This document shows, in pieces, positions 51,982 through 59,064 of a stretch of DNA of 64,000 nt. A program made the position numbers and the translations under genes. Source of the DNA: Aeromicrobium phragmitis. GTDB taxonomy: Bacteria; Actinomycetota; Actinomycetes; Propionibacteriales; Nocardioidaceae. Under the pieces are notes generated by a model that saw only the letters and a list, made by a program, of their open reading frames with translations, was not told where the DNA came from and did not search any database. Location: positions 1 to 64,000 of the forward strand of contig NZ_RDBF01000004.1 in assembly GCF_003674095.1 (NCBI RefSeq), given 5' to 3'. Each line of letters begins with the position of its first letter. Position 1 is the first letter of the stretch.

Positions 51982-53112
51982 ATGCACGACGTCCTCACTG
52001 ACCTCGTTCGGGCGTGGGAGACCGGCGCGACCGTCGGTCTAGCGACCGTGGTGGGCACCGCGCGATCCGCGCCCCGGCAGCCCGGCGCGGCGATGGTGGT
52101 GCTGCCGGATGACACCGTGGTCGGCTCGGTGTCCGGCGGTTGCGTCGAGGGCGACGTCTACGAACTCGCTCAAGCCGTCGTCGCCGACGGTGAGCCCGCG
52201 TTGCGGCGGTACGGCTACAGCGACGACCAGGCCTTCGCCGTGGGCTTGACGTGCGGTGGCATCGTCGACGTCTTCGTCGAGCCCGTCGACCAGCGCACGT
52301 TCCCCGAGCTCGGTGGCATCGCCGAGGACGTCGCCGCGGGCCGTCCGGTGGCGGTCGCCACCGTCGTCGCTCATCCCGACCCCGGTCGGATCGGGCGTCA
52401 CCTCGTGGTGCGACCCGACGGCGCCGAGGGGTCCCTGGGATCGGTACGTGCGGACGACGCGGTGCTCGACGACGCGCGGGGACTGCTCGAGGCGGGGCGC
52501 TCGCAGCTGCTGCGCTACGGGCCGGAGGGCCAGCGCATGGAGACCGAGATGCAGCTGTTCGTGTCGTCCTTCCAGCCTCGCGCCCGGATGATCGTCTTCG
52601 GCGCCATCGACTACGCCGCGGCGGTCGCCCGCCAGGGCGCCTTCCTCGGCTACCGCGTCACCGTGTGCGACGCCCGGCCGGTCTTCGCCACCGACGCGCG
52701 GTTCCCCGCCGCAGAGGAGGTCGTCGTCGCCTGGCCGCACCGTTACCTCAAGGCCGAGGTCGACGCGGGGCGGATCGACAACCGCACCGTGATCTGCGTC
52801 CTGACCCACGACCCCAAGTTCGACGTGCCGCTGCTCGACGTCGCCTTGCGGCTCGAGGGTTCGCAGCGGCCCTTCTACATCGGCGCGATGGGCTCGCGGC
52901 GCACGCACGACGAGCGCATGGAGCGGCTGCGCGAAGCCGGGCTCGATCCCGAGCTCCTCGCCCGTCTGCACAGTCCGATCGGACTCGACCTGCGAGGCCG
53001 CACCCCGGAGGAGACCGCCGTCGCGGTGGCCGCCGAACTCGTCGCGCTGCGCTGGGGCGGCACCGGCAAACCGCTCACCGAGACCGATCAGTCCATCCAC
53101 GCCGAGGGCTGA
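51982..53112 (+). CDS. xdhC: XdhC/CoxF-family Mo cofactor maturation protein
   Basis: The 376-residue protein has the N-terminal XdhC/CoxI domain (VVGTARSAPRQPGAAMVV and SVSGGCVEGDVYELAQ with its conserved cysteine) and the C-terminal Rossmann domain (MIVFGAIDYAAAVARQ, FYIGAMGSRRTHDERMERL). XdhC proteins bind Mo cofactor, promote its sulfuration, and insert it into XDH-type enzymes. AGGAGGAA lies upstream of the ATG. It is the last gene of the rightward catabolic island; the next genes are convergent. It completes the set needed to make the Mo hydroxylase active. Confidence 0.92.
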   Translation: MHDVLTDLVRAWETGATVGLATVVGTARSAPRQPGAAMVVLPDDTVVGSVSGGCVEGDVYELAQAVVADGEPALRRYGYSDDQAFAVGLTCGGIVDVFVEPVDQRTFPELGGIAEDVAAGRPVAVATVVAHPDPGRIGRHLVVRPDGAEGSLGSVRADDAVLDDARGLLEAGRSQLLRYGPEGQRMETEMQLFVSSFQPRARMIVFGAIDYAAAVARQGAFLGYRVTVCDARPVFATDARFPAAEEVVVAWPHRYLKAEVDAGRIDNRTVICVLTHDPKFDVPLLDVALRLEGSQRPFYIGAMGSRRTHDERMERLREAGLDPELLARLHSPIGLDLRGRTPEETAVAVAAELVALRWGGTGKPLTETDQSIHAEG

Positions 53113-53113
53113 C

Positions 53114-53707
53114 TCAACGCGAATCGTCGGCGACGGCCTGGATCGCGGGGGCGTACCAGCGCACGACGTCGTCCACCGGCGCGGACGCCAACGGCTCTAC
53201 GGCCACGACGTAGCGCAAGGTGGCCAGGCCGATGACCTGCGACGCGATGAGGTCGGCCCGCACGTCTCGGTCGGGACCGTCGAGGACTCCGGTGACCGTC
53301 GCGATGAGGACGGATCGCGCCACCATGGTGATGGGAGAGTGCGTGTCGTTCCCGGCCATCGCGTCGCGGATCATCGTGGCGATGACCTCGCGGTGCGGGT
53401 CCCACGACGTGACGAACGTCCGCACCAGCCTCTCGCCTAGACCGTCGACGCCGTCCTGCACGACACCGGCCAGCTTGCTGATCGGGTCGACCGGGAGTTC
53501 GAGTGACGCGACGAGCAGCTGCTGCTTGTTGCCGAAGTAGTGCGCGACGAGACTGGGGTCGACGCCCGCGTCGTCGGCGATCGCCCGCACGGTGGTCCCG
53601 GCGAAGCCGCGGGCGGCGAAGCGGCGCCGGGCGGCCTCCAGGATCGCGGCGCGCCGGTCGACCGACTCGCCGCTGCGGGGCCGTCCCCGGCGACGGGCGC
53701 CGGTCAC
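53114..53707 (-). CDS. TetR-family repressor of the ABC-2 exporter
   Basis: The 197-residue protein has a TetR helix-turn-helix at residues about 12-58 (RRAAILEAARRRFAARGFAGTTVRAIADDAGVDPSLVAHYFGNK, quoted here only to name its limits), followed by a TetR C-terminal ligand domain of the TetR_C_17-like type. The GTG at 53707 overlaps the stop of the ABC permease gene, so regulator and transporter are one operon in the order ATPase-permease-regulator. It is expected to repress the operon promoter at 55153-55186 and release it on binding a toxic compound. Confidence 0.85.
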   Translation of the reverse strand: MTGARRRGRPRSGESVDRRAAILEAARRRFAARGFAGTTVRAIADDAGVDPSLVAHYFGNKQQLLVASLELPVDPISKLAGVVQDGVDGLGERLVRTFVTSWDPHREVIATMIRDAMAGNDTHSPITMVARSVLIATVTGVLDGPDRDVRADLIASQVIGLATLRYVVAVEPLASAPVDDVVRWYAPAIQAVADDSR

Positions 53708-54435
53708 GCGGAACGCCGGCGCAACGTCAGCGAGGCGCCGAGGATCGCCGCGAGCGCGAAGCCGACGAGGGCCAGCAGGTCGACGAGCAGATCGCTGCTG
53801 AACGCGTCGGACGTGGCGAGCTCGGTGAACGCGTCCGTCGCATAGCTCAGCGGGAGCGACCACGAGAGGCCGTAGAGCACGTCCGGCATCTGGTCGCGCG
53901 CGATGAGCAGGCCGCACAACAGGATCTGCGGCACGATGACGAGCGGCATGAACTGCACTGCCTGGAACTCCGTCCGGGCGAACGCCGACGCCAGCAGCCC
54001 GAGCGCCGTCCCCACCACGGCACCGAGCACGGCGAACGCCAGCAGCGCCCAGGGCAGTGCGATGTCGAGGTTCAGTACGCCGAGCGCGAAGGCGGTCGTG
54101 AGGGCGGCTTGCGCGAGAGCCGCGACGGCGAAGGCGAGGGCGTATCCGCCGATCAGCTCGCCGCGCGCGAGCGGGGTGGTGAGGAGCCGCTCGAGCGTGC
54201 CCGAGGTCCGTTCGCGCACCATGGTCACCGACGTCACGAGGAACATGATGACGAAGGGGAACAGCCCGATCATCTGGGGGCCGATGCGGTCGAAGATCTG
54301 CGGCTGGCTGTCGTAGACATAGCGGAAGACCAGCAGCAGCACCGACGGCATCGCGAGGATCAGCACGATGCTGCGAGGGTCATGGGAGAGCTGTTGCAGG
54401 ACGCGGCGCGTCATGGCGAAGGTCCGGGTCATCAT
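53704..54435 (-). CDS. ABC-2 type permease
   Basis: The 243-residue membrane protein has six hydrophobic segments typical of ABC-2 permeases (DrrB type). The family region GELIGGYALAFAVAALAQA and the ERTSGTLERLLTTPL signature, which marks ABC-2 exporters, are present. With the ATPase encoded upstream it forms a drug or lipid exporter. It overlaps the ATPase gene (ATGA) and the TetR gene (GTGA). The start is ATG at 54435 or the next codon. Confidence 0.88.
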   Translation of the reverse strand: MMTRTFAMTRRVLQQLSHDPRSIVLILAMPSVLLLVFRYVYDSQPQIFDRIGPQMIGLFPFVIMFLVTSVTMVRERTSGTLERLLTTPLARGELIGGYALAFAVAALAQAALTTAFALGVLNLDIALPWALLAFAVLGAVVGTALGLLASAFARTEFQAVQFMPLVIVPQILLCGLLIARDQMPDVLYGLSWSLPLSYATDAFTELATSDAFSSDLLVDLLALVGFALAAILGASLTLRRRSA

Positions 54436-55148
54436 GCCGCCTTCCGTTCGGCGATCCGCAAGAACGCTTCATCGAGGTCGTCGGTCCCGGCGTCGGCGCG
54501 GAGTCCCTGGGGTGTGGCGTCCGCGATGAGCCGGCCCTCGCGCAAGAGCAAGACCCGGTCGCAACGCGCGGCCTCGTCCATGACATGGCTGGACACCAGC
54601 AGTGTGGCTCCGTCGTGCGCGAGGTCTGCGAACAGGTGCCACAGGTCGCGGCGGAGCGCCGGGTCGAGGCCCACGGTCGGCTCGTCGAGCAGGTAGACCT
54701 GGGGGTCCGCCACGAGCGCGGCGGCCAGCGAGACGCGCGTGCGCTGCCCACCCGAGAGGTTGTCGGCGAGTGAGCGCCGATGTGCGGCGAGGTCGACGGC
54801 GTCGAGAACCTCCGCGATGCGGTCGTGCTCCGCGCCCGCGAGGTCGGCGAAGAACCGCAGGTTCTGTTCGATCGTGAGATCGGGATAGACCGAGCTCGCT
54901 TGTGTCACGTACCCGACCCGCGCGCGGTTCGCGGCCGATCCGGCCGGCTCCCCGAGCACGGTCACCGTGCCCGACCGCACCGCCTGGACGCCGGCGATGC
55001 ACCGGATGAGTGTGGTCTTGCCGCTGCCGCTCGGTCCCAGCAGCCCGGTGATGGAACCGGCGGTGATGGCGAGGTCGAGGCCGGGAAGCACGGTGGTGCC
55101 ACCGCGCCGCACCACGAGCCCGGCCACCTCGACACTGTTATTCATCAT
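54432..55148 (-). CDS. ABC transporter ATPase (DrrA-like)
   Basis: The ATPase of about 238 residues has Walker A GPSGSGKT, the signature LSGGQRTRVSLA, Walker B VYLLDEPTVGLDP and the H-loop VSSHVMDEA. It powers the ABC-2 permease. The ATG pair at 55148/55145 is preferred over a GTG at 55175 because the -10 box would lie inside a longer gene. With AATAAT at 55161-55156 and TTGACA at 55186-55181, the transcript would start almost at the ATG. It heads the ATPase-permease-TetR operon. Confidence 0.88.
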   Translation of the reverse strand: MMNNSVEVAGLVVRRGGTTVLPGLDLAITAGSITGLLGPSGSGKTTLIRCIAGVQAVRSGTVTVLGEPAGSAANRARVGYVTQASSVYPDLTIEQNLRFFADLAGAEHDRIAEVLDAVDLAAHRRSLADNLSGGQRTRVSLAAALVADPQVYLLDEPTVGLDPALRRDLWHLFADLAHDGATLLVSSHVMDEAARCDRVLLLREGRLIADATPQGLRADAGTDDLDEAFLRIAERKAA

Positions 55149-55152
55149 TTGT

Positions 55153-55186
55153 TGAATTATTTCACCCGTCGCCACGCCCCTGTCAA
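55153..55186 (-). promoter_or_regulatory. Promoter and TetR operator of the ABC-2 operon
   Basis: A consensus TTGACA (55186-55181) and AATAAT (55161-55156) are spaced 19 bases apart. The near palindrome TGAATTATTTCA (55153-55164, ten of twelve positions symmetric) covers the -10 box. It is AT-rich against the genome and is the likely site for the TetR protein encoded in the operon. Confidence 0.55.
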
Positions 55187-55220
55187 GGGGTGTGGCGCGC
55201 CCCTCGCTTCGTGGCCCTCG

Positions 55221-55305
55221 GTCCTCGCGGGCCTACTCGACCACCCGGTCCGCAGGTGGTCGAGTAGGCCGCGACGAACGAGCGGGCGCATCGAGACCAG
55301 GTGAG
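55221..55305. repeat. REP-like repeat block 7 (single degenerate family A unit pair)
   Basis: CCTACTCGACCACC is followed by AGGTGGTCGAGTAGG and a diverged CGCATCGAGACCAGG arm. It is the smallest family A block in the window and lies between the ABC-2 operon promoter and the end of the FtsX-like gene. The rest of the gap to 55352 shows no gene. Confidence 0.75.
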
Positions 55306-55351
55306 GTGCCGCTCACCTGATCACCGGAATCGCACGGCACGCAGGCGGGGC

Positions 55352-57748
55352 CTACTCGAGCGTGAGACCGGCCGCGGGAGCCGTGCGAGCCGCCGTGCGT
55401 GAGGGCAGGACCGAGGCGAGGACGCCGGCTACGGCCGCGATGGCGATGATGGCGGCGAGTTGGCCGACCGGGATGACGAGCACCGCTCCCGTCGCGACCA
55501 TCTGCTCGATCATCACCTTGACGCCGATCCACCCGAACAGCGTCCCGATTCCCACGCCGAGCACGGCGGCCGCACCGGCGAGCAACATCGCCTCGACCAC
55601 GAGGGTGGCGCGCAACTGACGGCGAGTGACCCCGAGGGCGCGGAGCAGGGCGTTCTCGCGACGCCGCTCCAGGACGGACAGTCCCAGCGTGCTGCCGATG
55701 CCGACCAAGGCGATCAGCACGGCGATCCCCAGCAGTCCGACGACGACCGCGGTCATCACGTCGACCTGCTGCGACATAAACCGCTGTTTCTCGATCGTCG
55801 AGAACAGGGTCGCGTCGAGGCCGGTGGCCACGGCCCTGAGGTCACCGACCAGGTCGTTTCCGTCCGTGCTGTCGTCCGTGCCGACCCACAGCACGAGCGG
55901 CTGTGCGCGCTCGGTCAGTGCACGCATCGTCTCGACGCCCACGACGGGGGTCGGGCCCCAAGGGCTGGACGACTCGGTCGGCCGCAGCTCGATCGTGCGT
56001 CCCCCGGCTTCCACGGTGACGGTCTGGGGGAAGTTCAGCTCATCGAGGATTTCAAAGGGCAAGGCGATCTCCGCCTCGCCGGGAAGCGCGTTGCGGTCTC
56101 CGTCGATCACGCCGGCGTCACGCGGCAGGGCGACCGCGGGGGTGGCGATCCCGTCGATGGTGACCGGGACTCCGTCCAGTGCCACGGCGTCCTCGACACC
56201 CGGGATCGCGAGGACGCGGTCGAGGGCGTCAGCCCGCAGTGGCGTCGTCGACGCGAGCGCCGCGTCGATCGGGTAACTCGCCCGGGACTCCTCGTCGACG
56301 GCCGCACCGGCACTCGACATGCCGACGACGACCGCACTCGTCAAGGTGACCCCGACGAGGAGCGCGGAGGTGGTCGTGGCCGTGCGCTTGGGGTTGCGGA
56401 TCGCGTTGTCGGTCGCGATCCGTCCGGTGGCTCCGGTCAGCGGGCCCGTGGCCCGGCCCGCGAGGCGGATCATCGGCGGCACGATGACGGGACCGAGCAC
56501 GAGCACGCTCACGAACGCGAGCACACCGCCGCCGAGCATCGCCACGACGCTCGCTCCGGTGACGGCGAGCGTGAGGAGCGCAGCACCCGCCAGCAGCAGT
56601 ACCGCGCCGAACGCGACGCGCAGCTTGCCCGCGGTCGTACGGACGTCGCCGTCTCCCGCCGGCCGCAAGGCCGCGAGCGGGCTGATGCGGGTCGTGGCCC
56701 GCGTGGGCAGCCAGGCGGCGGCGACGGTGACGATGACGCCGACGGCGAACGCGGCGAGGAACCACAGGGGTGCGACGGAGGCGTCGCCGAGACCCACGGC
56801 CGGGAACAACGAGCGGATGAGCGCCACGATGCCGAAGCCGAAACCGACGCCGGCGAGGAGCCCCACGGTGGAGGAGAACAGACCGATCGCCAGTGCTTCG
56901 AGACGCACCGATCGACGCACCTGCGCCCGGGTCGCACCCACGCACCGCAGCATCGCGATGTCGGAGGTGCGCTGCGCGAACAGGATCGAGAACGTGTTCG
57001 CGATGACGATGGCCGCCACGGTGAGGGCCACGGTCACGAAGACCAGCAGCATGAGCGTCAGCGTGTCCGCACCGCGGGTGAGTTCAGCTTGTAATTCGCG
57101 CACGTGGTCGTCCGTCGCCATGACGACGGCGTCCGGTGCGACGGCGGTGATGGCCGCTTCGTCGGTGCCCCGAACGGGAACCGAGTCGATCCACAAGCTG
57201 TTCTCGAAGCTGCTGACGTCGGTCCACAGCCCGTAGAAGTCCGAGCTGGTGAGTGCCTTGCCGGCGCTGGCCACACCGACCACGTCGAGCTCCAGTCCGC
57301 CGATCTGCACGGTGTCGCCGACCGCGACGCCGTTGCTCTTCGCGGCCTGCTCGTCGACCAGGACTTCGCCCGGCACGCGCGGCCAGGAGCCGCTGATCAG
57401 CGTTTGCCACCGCAGCGCCTCGTCATCGGCGACGACGCCGAGCGTGGTGTCTCCGCTCGCGGCGCCGGCCTGCAGGGGTTCCATCGCGTAGCCGAGCACG
57501 CTGGCGGCTCCGCCGTCGGCTTCGACGGCTTCCACGATGGTGCGGGCGTCCGATACGTCATAGACGTCCGAGGCCACGACGTCCGAACCGCGGTAGGGCT
57601 GTCCTGCCCCGGCGGTCAGGCCGTCCTTGGCCGACGCGTTGAGCGCACCGATGGTGATGATGAACGCGACGCCGATGGCCACGGCGAGGAAGGCGGCGAC
57701 GTAGCGGCGGGTGTAGAGCCGCAGCGACGCCAGGGTCACGGTGCGCAT
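55352..57748 (-). CDS. FtsX-like ABC transporter permease (MacB type)
   Basis: This 798-residue protein has the duplicated FtsX layout common in actinobacteria: an N-terminal helix (residues 14-34), a large outside MacB_PCD domain, a cluster of three to four helices in the middle (about 240-370), more helices near 400-460, a second outside domain and three C-terminal helices (about 680-785). Such proteins transmit ATP-driven motion to the outside to extract lipids, lipoproteins or peptides rather than form a channel. Its start overlaps the stop of the ATPase gene by one base (TGATG). The cargo is unknown. Confidence 0.87.
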   Translation of the reverse strand: MRTVTLASLRLYTRRYVAAFLAVAIGVAFIITIGALNASAKDGLTAGAGQPYRGSDVVASDVYDVSDARTIVEAVEADGGAASVLGYAMEPLQAGAASGDTTLGVVADDEALRWQTLISGSWPRVPGEVLVDEQAAKSNGVAVGDTVQIGGLELDVVGVASAGKALTSSDFYGLWTDVSSFENSLWIDSVPVRGTDEAAITAVAPDAVVMATDDHVRELQAELTRGADTLTLMLLVFVTVALTVAAIVIANTFSILFAQRTSDIAMLRCVGATRAQVRRSVRLEALAIGLFSSTVGLLAGVGFGFGIVALIRSLFPAVGLGDASVAPLWFLAAFAVGVIVTVAAAWLPTRATTRISPLAALRPAGDGDVRTTAGKLRVAFGAVLLLAGAALLTLAVTGASVVAMLGGGVLAFVSVLVLGPVIVPPMIRLAGRATGPLTGATGRIATDNAIRNPKRTATTTSALLVGVTLTSAVVVGMSSAGAAVDEESRASYPIDAALASTTPLRADALDRVLAIPGVEDAVALDGVPVTIDGIATPAVALPRDAGVIDGDRNALPGEAEIALPFEILDELNFPQTVTVEAGGRTIELRPTESSSPWGPTPVVGVETMRALTERAQPLVLWVGTDDSTDGNDLVGDLRAVATGLDATLFSTIEKQRFMSQQVDVMTAVVVGLLGIAVLIALVGIGSTLGLSVLERRRENALLRALGVTRRQLRATLVVEAMLLAGAAAVLGVGIGTLFGWIGVKVMIEQMVATGAVLVIPVGQLAAIIAIAAVAGVLASVLPSRTAARTAPAAGLTLE

Positions 57749-58524
57749 CAGGAGCGCACCCCCCGCAGCGCCGCCACGAGGGCCTCGGACGTCGGCCGCT
57801 CGAGATGCGCACGGATCTGTCCGTCGGCGAGAACGAGGACGTCATCGGCGTACGAGGCCGCGTCGATCTCGTGCGTCACCATGACGACCGTCTGCCCGAA
57901 CTCGCGGCACGAACGGCGCAGGAAGTCCAGCACCTCGCGCGACGACTCGCTGTCGAGGTTGCCGGTCGGCTCGTCGGCGAAGACGATGTCGGGCTGCGTG
58001 ACCAGCGCGCGGGCGATCGCGACGCGCTGCTGTTGTCCGCCGGACAGCGCGCTGGGACGGTGGCTGAGCCGTTCGCGGATGCCCAGGACGTCGACGACGT
58101 CATCGAAGCGGCGGCGCGTCCCCTCGTCCAGCTTGCGGCCGGAGAGGTCGATCGGCAGCAGGATGTTCTGCTCCGCGGTCAGCATCGGCAGCAGATTGAA
58201 CGCCTGGAAGACGAAGCCGATGTGATCGCGGCGAAAACGGGTGAGCGCGGTGTCGTCGAGACGCTCGAGCTGCTGCCCGCCCACCGTCACCTCGCCGGCC
58301 GTGGGGGTGTCCAGGCCTGCGAGGCAGTGCATCAAGGTGGACTTGCCGGAGCCGGACGGGCCCATGATGGCGGTGAAGCGACCGGCCGGGAGGTCGAGGT
58401 CGACACCGCGCAGAGCGTGCACTTCGGTGGCGCCGCGGCCGTAGGTCTTGGTCAGCGCGCGGGCGCGTGCAGCAATGCCGTCGGCCGTCGCCGTGGGGGA
58501 GAGGGGCGCAGAGGTCTGAGTCAT
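57748..58524 (-). CDS. ABC transporter ATPase (MacB/LolD type)
   Basis: The 258-residue ATPase has Walker A GPSGSGKS, the signature LSGGQQQRVAIARAL, Walker B IVFADEPTGNLDSE and the H-loop MVTHEIDAAS, all typical of the MacB/LolD group that works with FtsX-type permeases. It is coupled to the following permease gene. TACGGT lies six bases before the ATG (58536-58531 on this strand), indicating leaderless expression. No regulator is adjacent. Confidence 0.92.
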   Translation of the reverse strand: MTQTSAPLSPTATADGIAARARALTKTYGRGATEVHALRGVDLDLPAGRFTAIMGPSGSGKSTLMHCLAGLDTPTAGEVTVGGQQLERLDDTALTRFRRDHIGFVFQAFNLLPMLTAEQNILLPIDLSGRKLDEGTRRRFDDVVDVLGIRERLSHRPSALSGGQQQRVAIARALVTQPDIVFADEPTGNLDSESSREVLDFLRRSCREFGQTVVMVTHEIDAASYADDVLVLADGQIRAHLERPTSEALVAALRGVRS

Positions 58525-58640
58525 AGCTCGACCGTAGGAATTTCGAGCCCCTCGTTTCGTCGGGCCGTGGGGTGGACCCCGAGTGCCTCCGGAGGAGGAG
58601 GAGCGGTGCTGGGGTCATCCCCTGGGATGACCCGGGCGCA

Positions 58641-58949
58641 TCAGCCCTCCGCCCCGCCCATGAGCCGGCGGGTGATCGCCGTGACGTCACGGTCGAGATT
58701 GTCGACCCGGTGCTCGATGCGGTCGAGGCGTTTCTCGACGTGCTCGAAGCACCGGTCCACCTGCTCGAACCGGCGGTCGATCTGCTCGAACCGCTGATCG
58801 ACCTGCTCGAACCGCACGGTCACGAGCGTGGTGAGCGCATCGAACCGGGCATCCAACGTGTGTCCGAACGTCCGGACCATGAGGGCCATGAACGCGAGGA
58901 TGAGCGTGACGAGGCTGCCGATCACCGTCCACGTCTGCGCGTCGTTCAT
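58641..58949 (-). CDS. Small membrane-anchored coiled-coil protein with heptad tandem repeat
   Basis: The 102-residue protein has a single membrane helix (about residues 8-28) and then an uninterrupted coiled coil. The coil is a tandem heptad repeat: RFEQVDQ, RFEQIDR, RFEQVDR, CFEHVEK, RLDRIEH and RVDNLDR follow without gap, encoded by 21-base DNA repeats. The protein probably oligomerises at the membrane face. No enzymatic motif is present. The ATG at 58949 is the first start that places the helix near the N terminus. It is divergent from the atuA operon with about 115 bases between the starts. Confidence 0.72.
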   Translation of the reverse strand: MNDAQTWTVIGSLVTLILAFMALMVRTFGHTLDARFDALTTLVTVRFEQVDQRFEQIDRRFEQVDRCFEHVEKRLDRIEHRVDNLDRDVTAITRRLMGGAEG

Positions 58950-59017
58950 GCATCCAGGGTAGGCGAGAGGGCGCGTCACGCCGAGCGATCGTCCACAGCG
59001 AGGGGTGGAGCCGAAAG

Positions 59018-59058
59018 AAACAAGCAGGGTTGACTGTTTGTTTGATTCGGGGCAGGCT
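59018..59058 (+). promoter_or_regulatory. Promoter and operator of the atuA operon
   Basis: TTGACT at 59030-59035 and CAGGCT at 59053-59058 are spaced 17 bases, and the GTG at 59065 follows by six bases, so the transcript should be leaderless. AAACAAGCA (59018-59026) and TGTTTGTTT (59035-59043) form an inverted repeat with one mismatch around the -35. This is a candidate site for a TetR or FadR-type repressor that responds to acyl-CoA. Confidence 0.6.
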
Positions 59059-59064
59059 GAGCGC

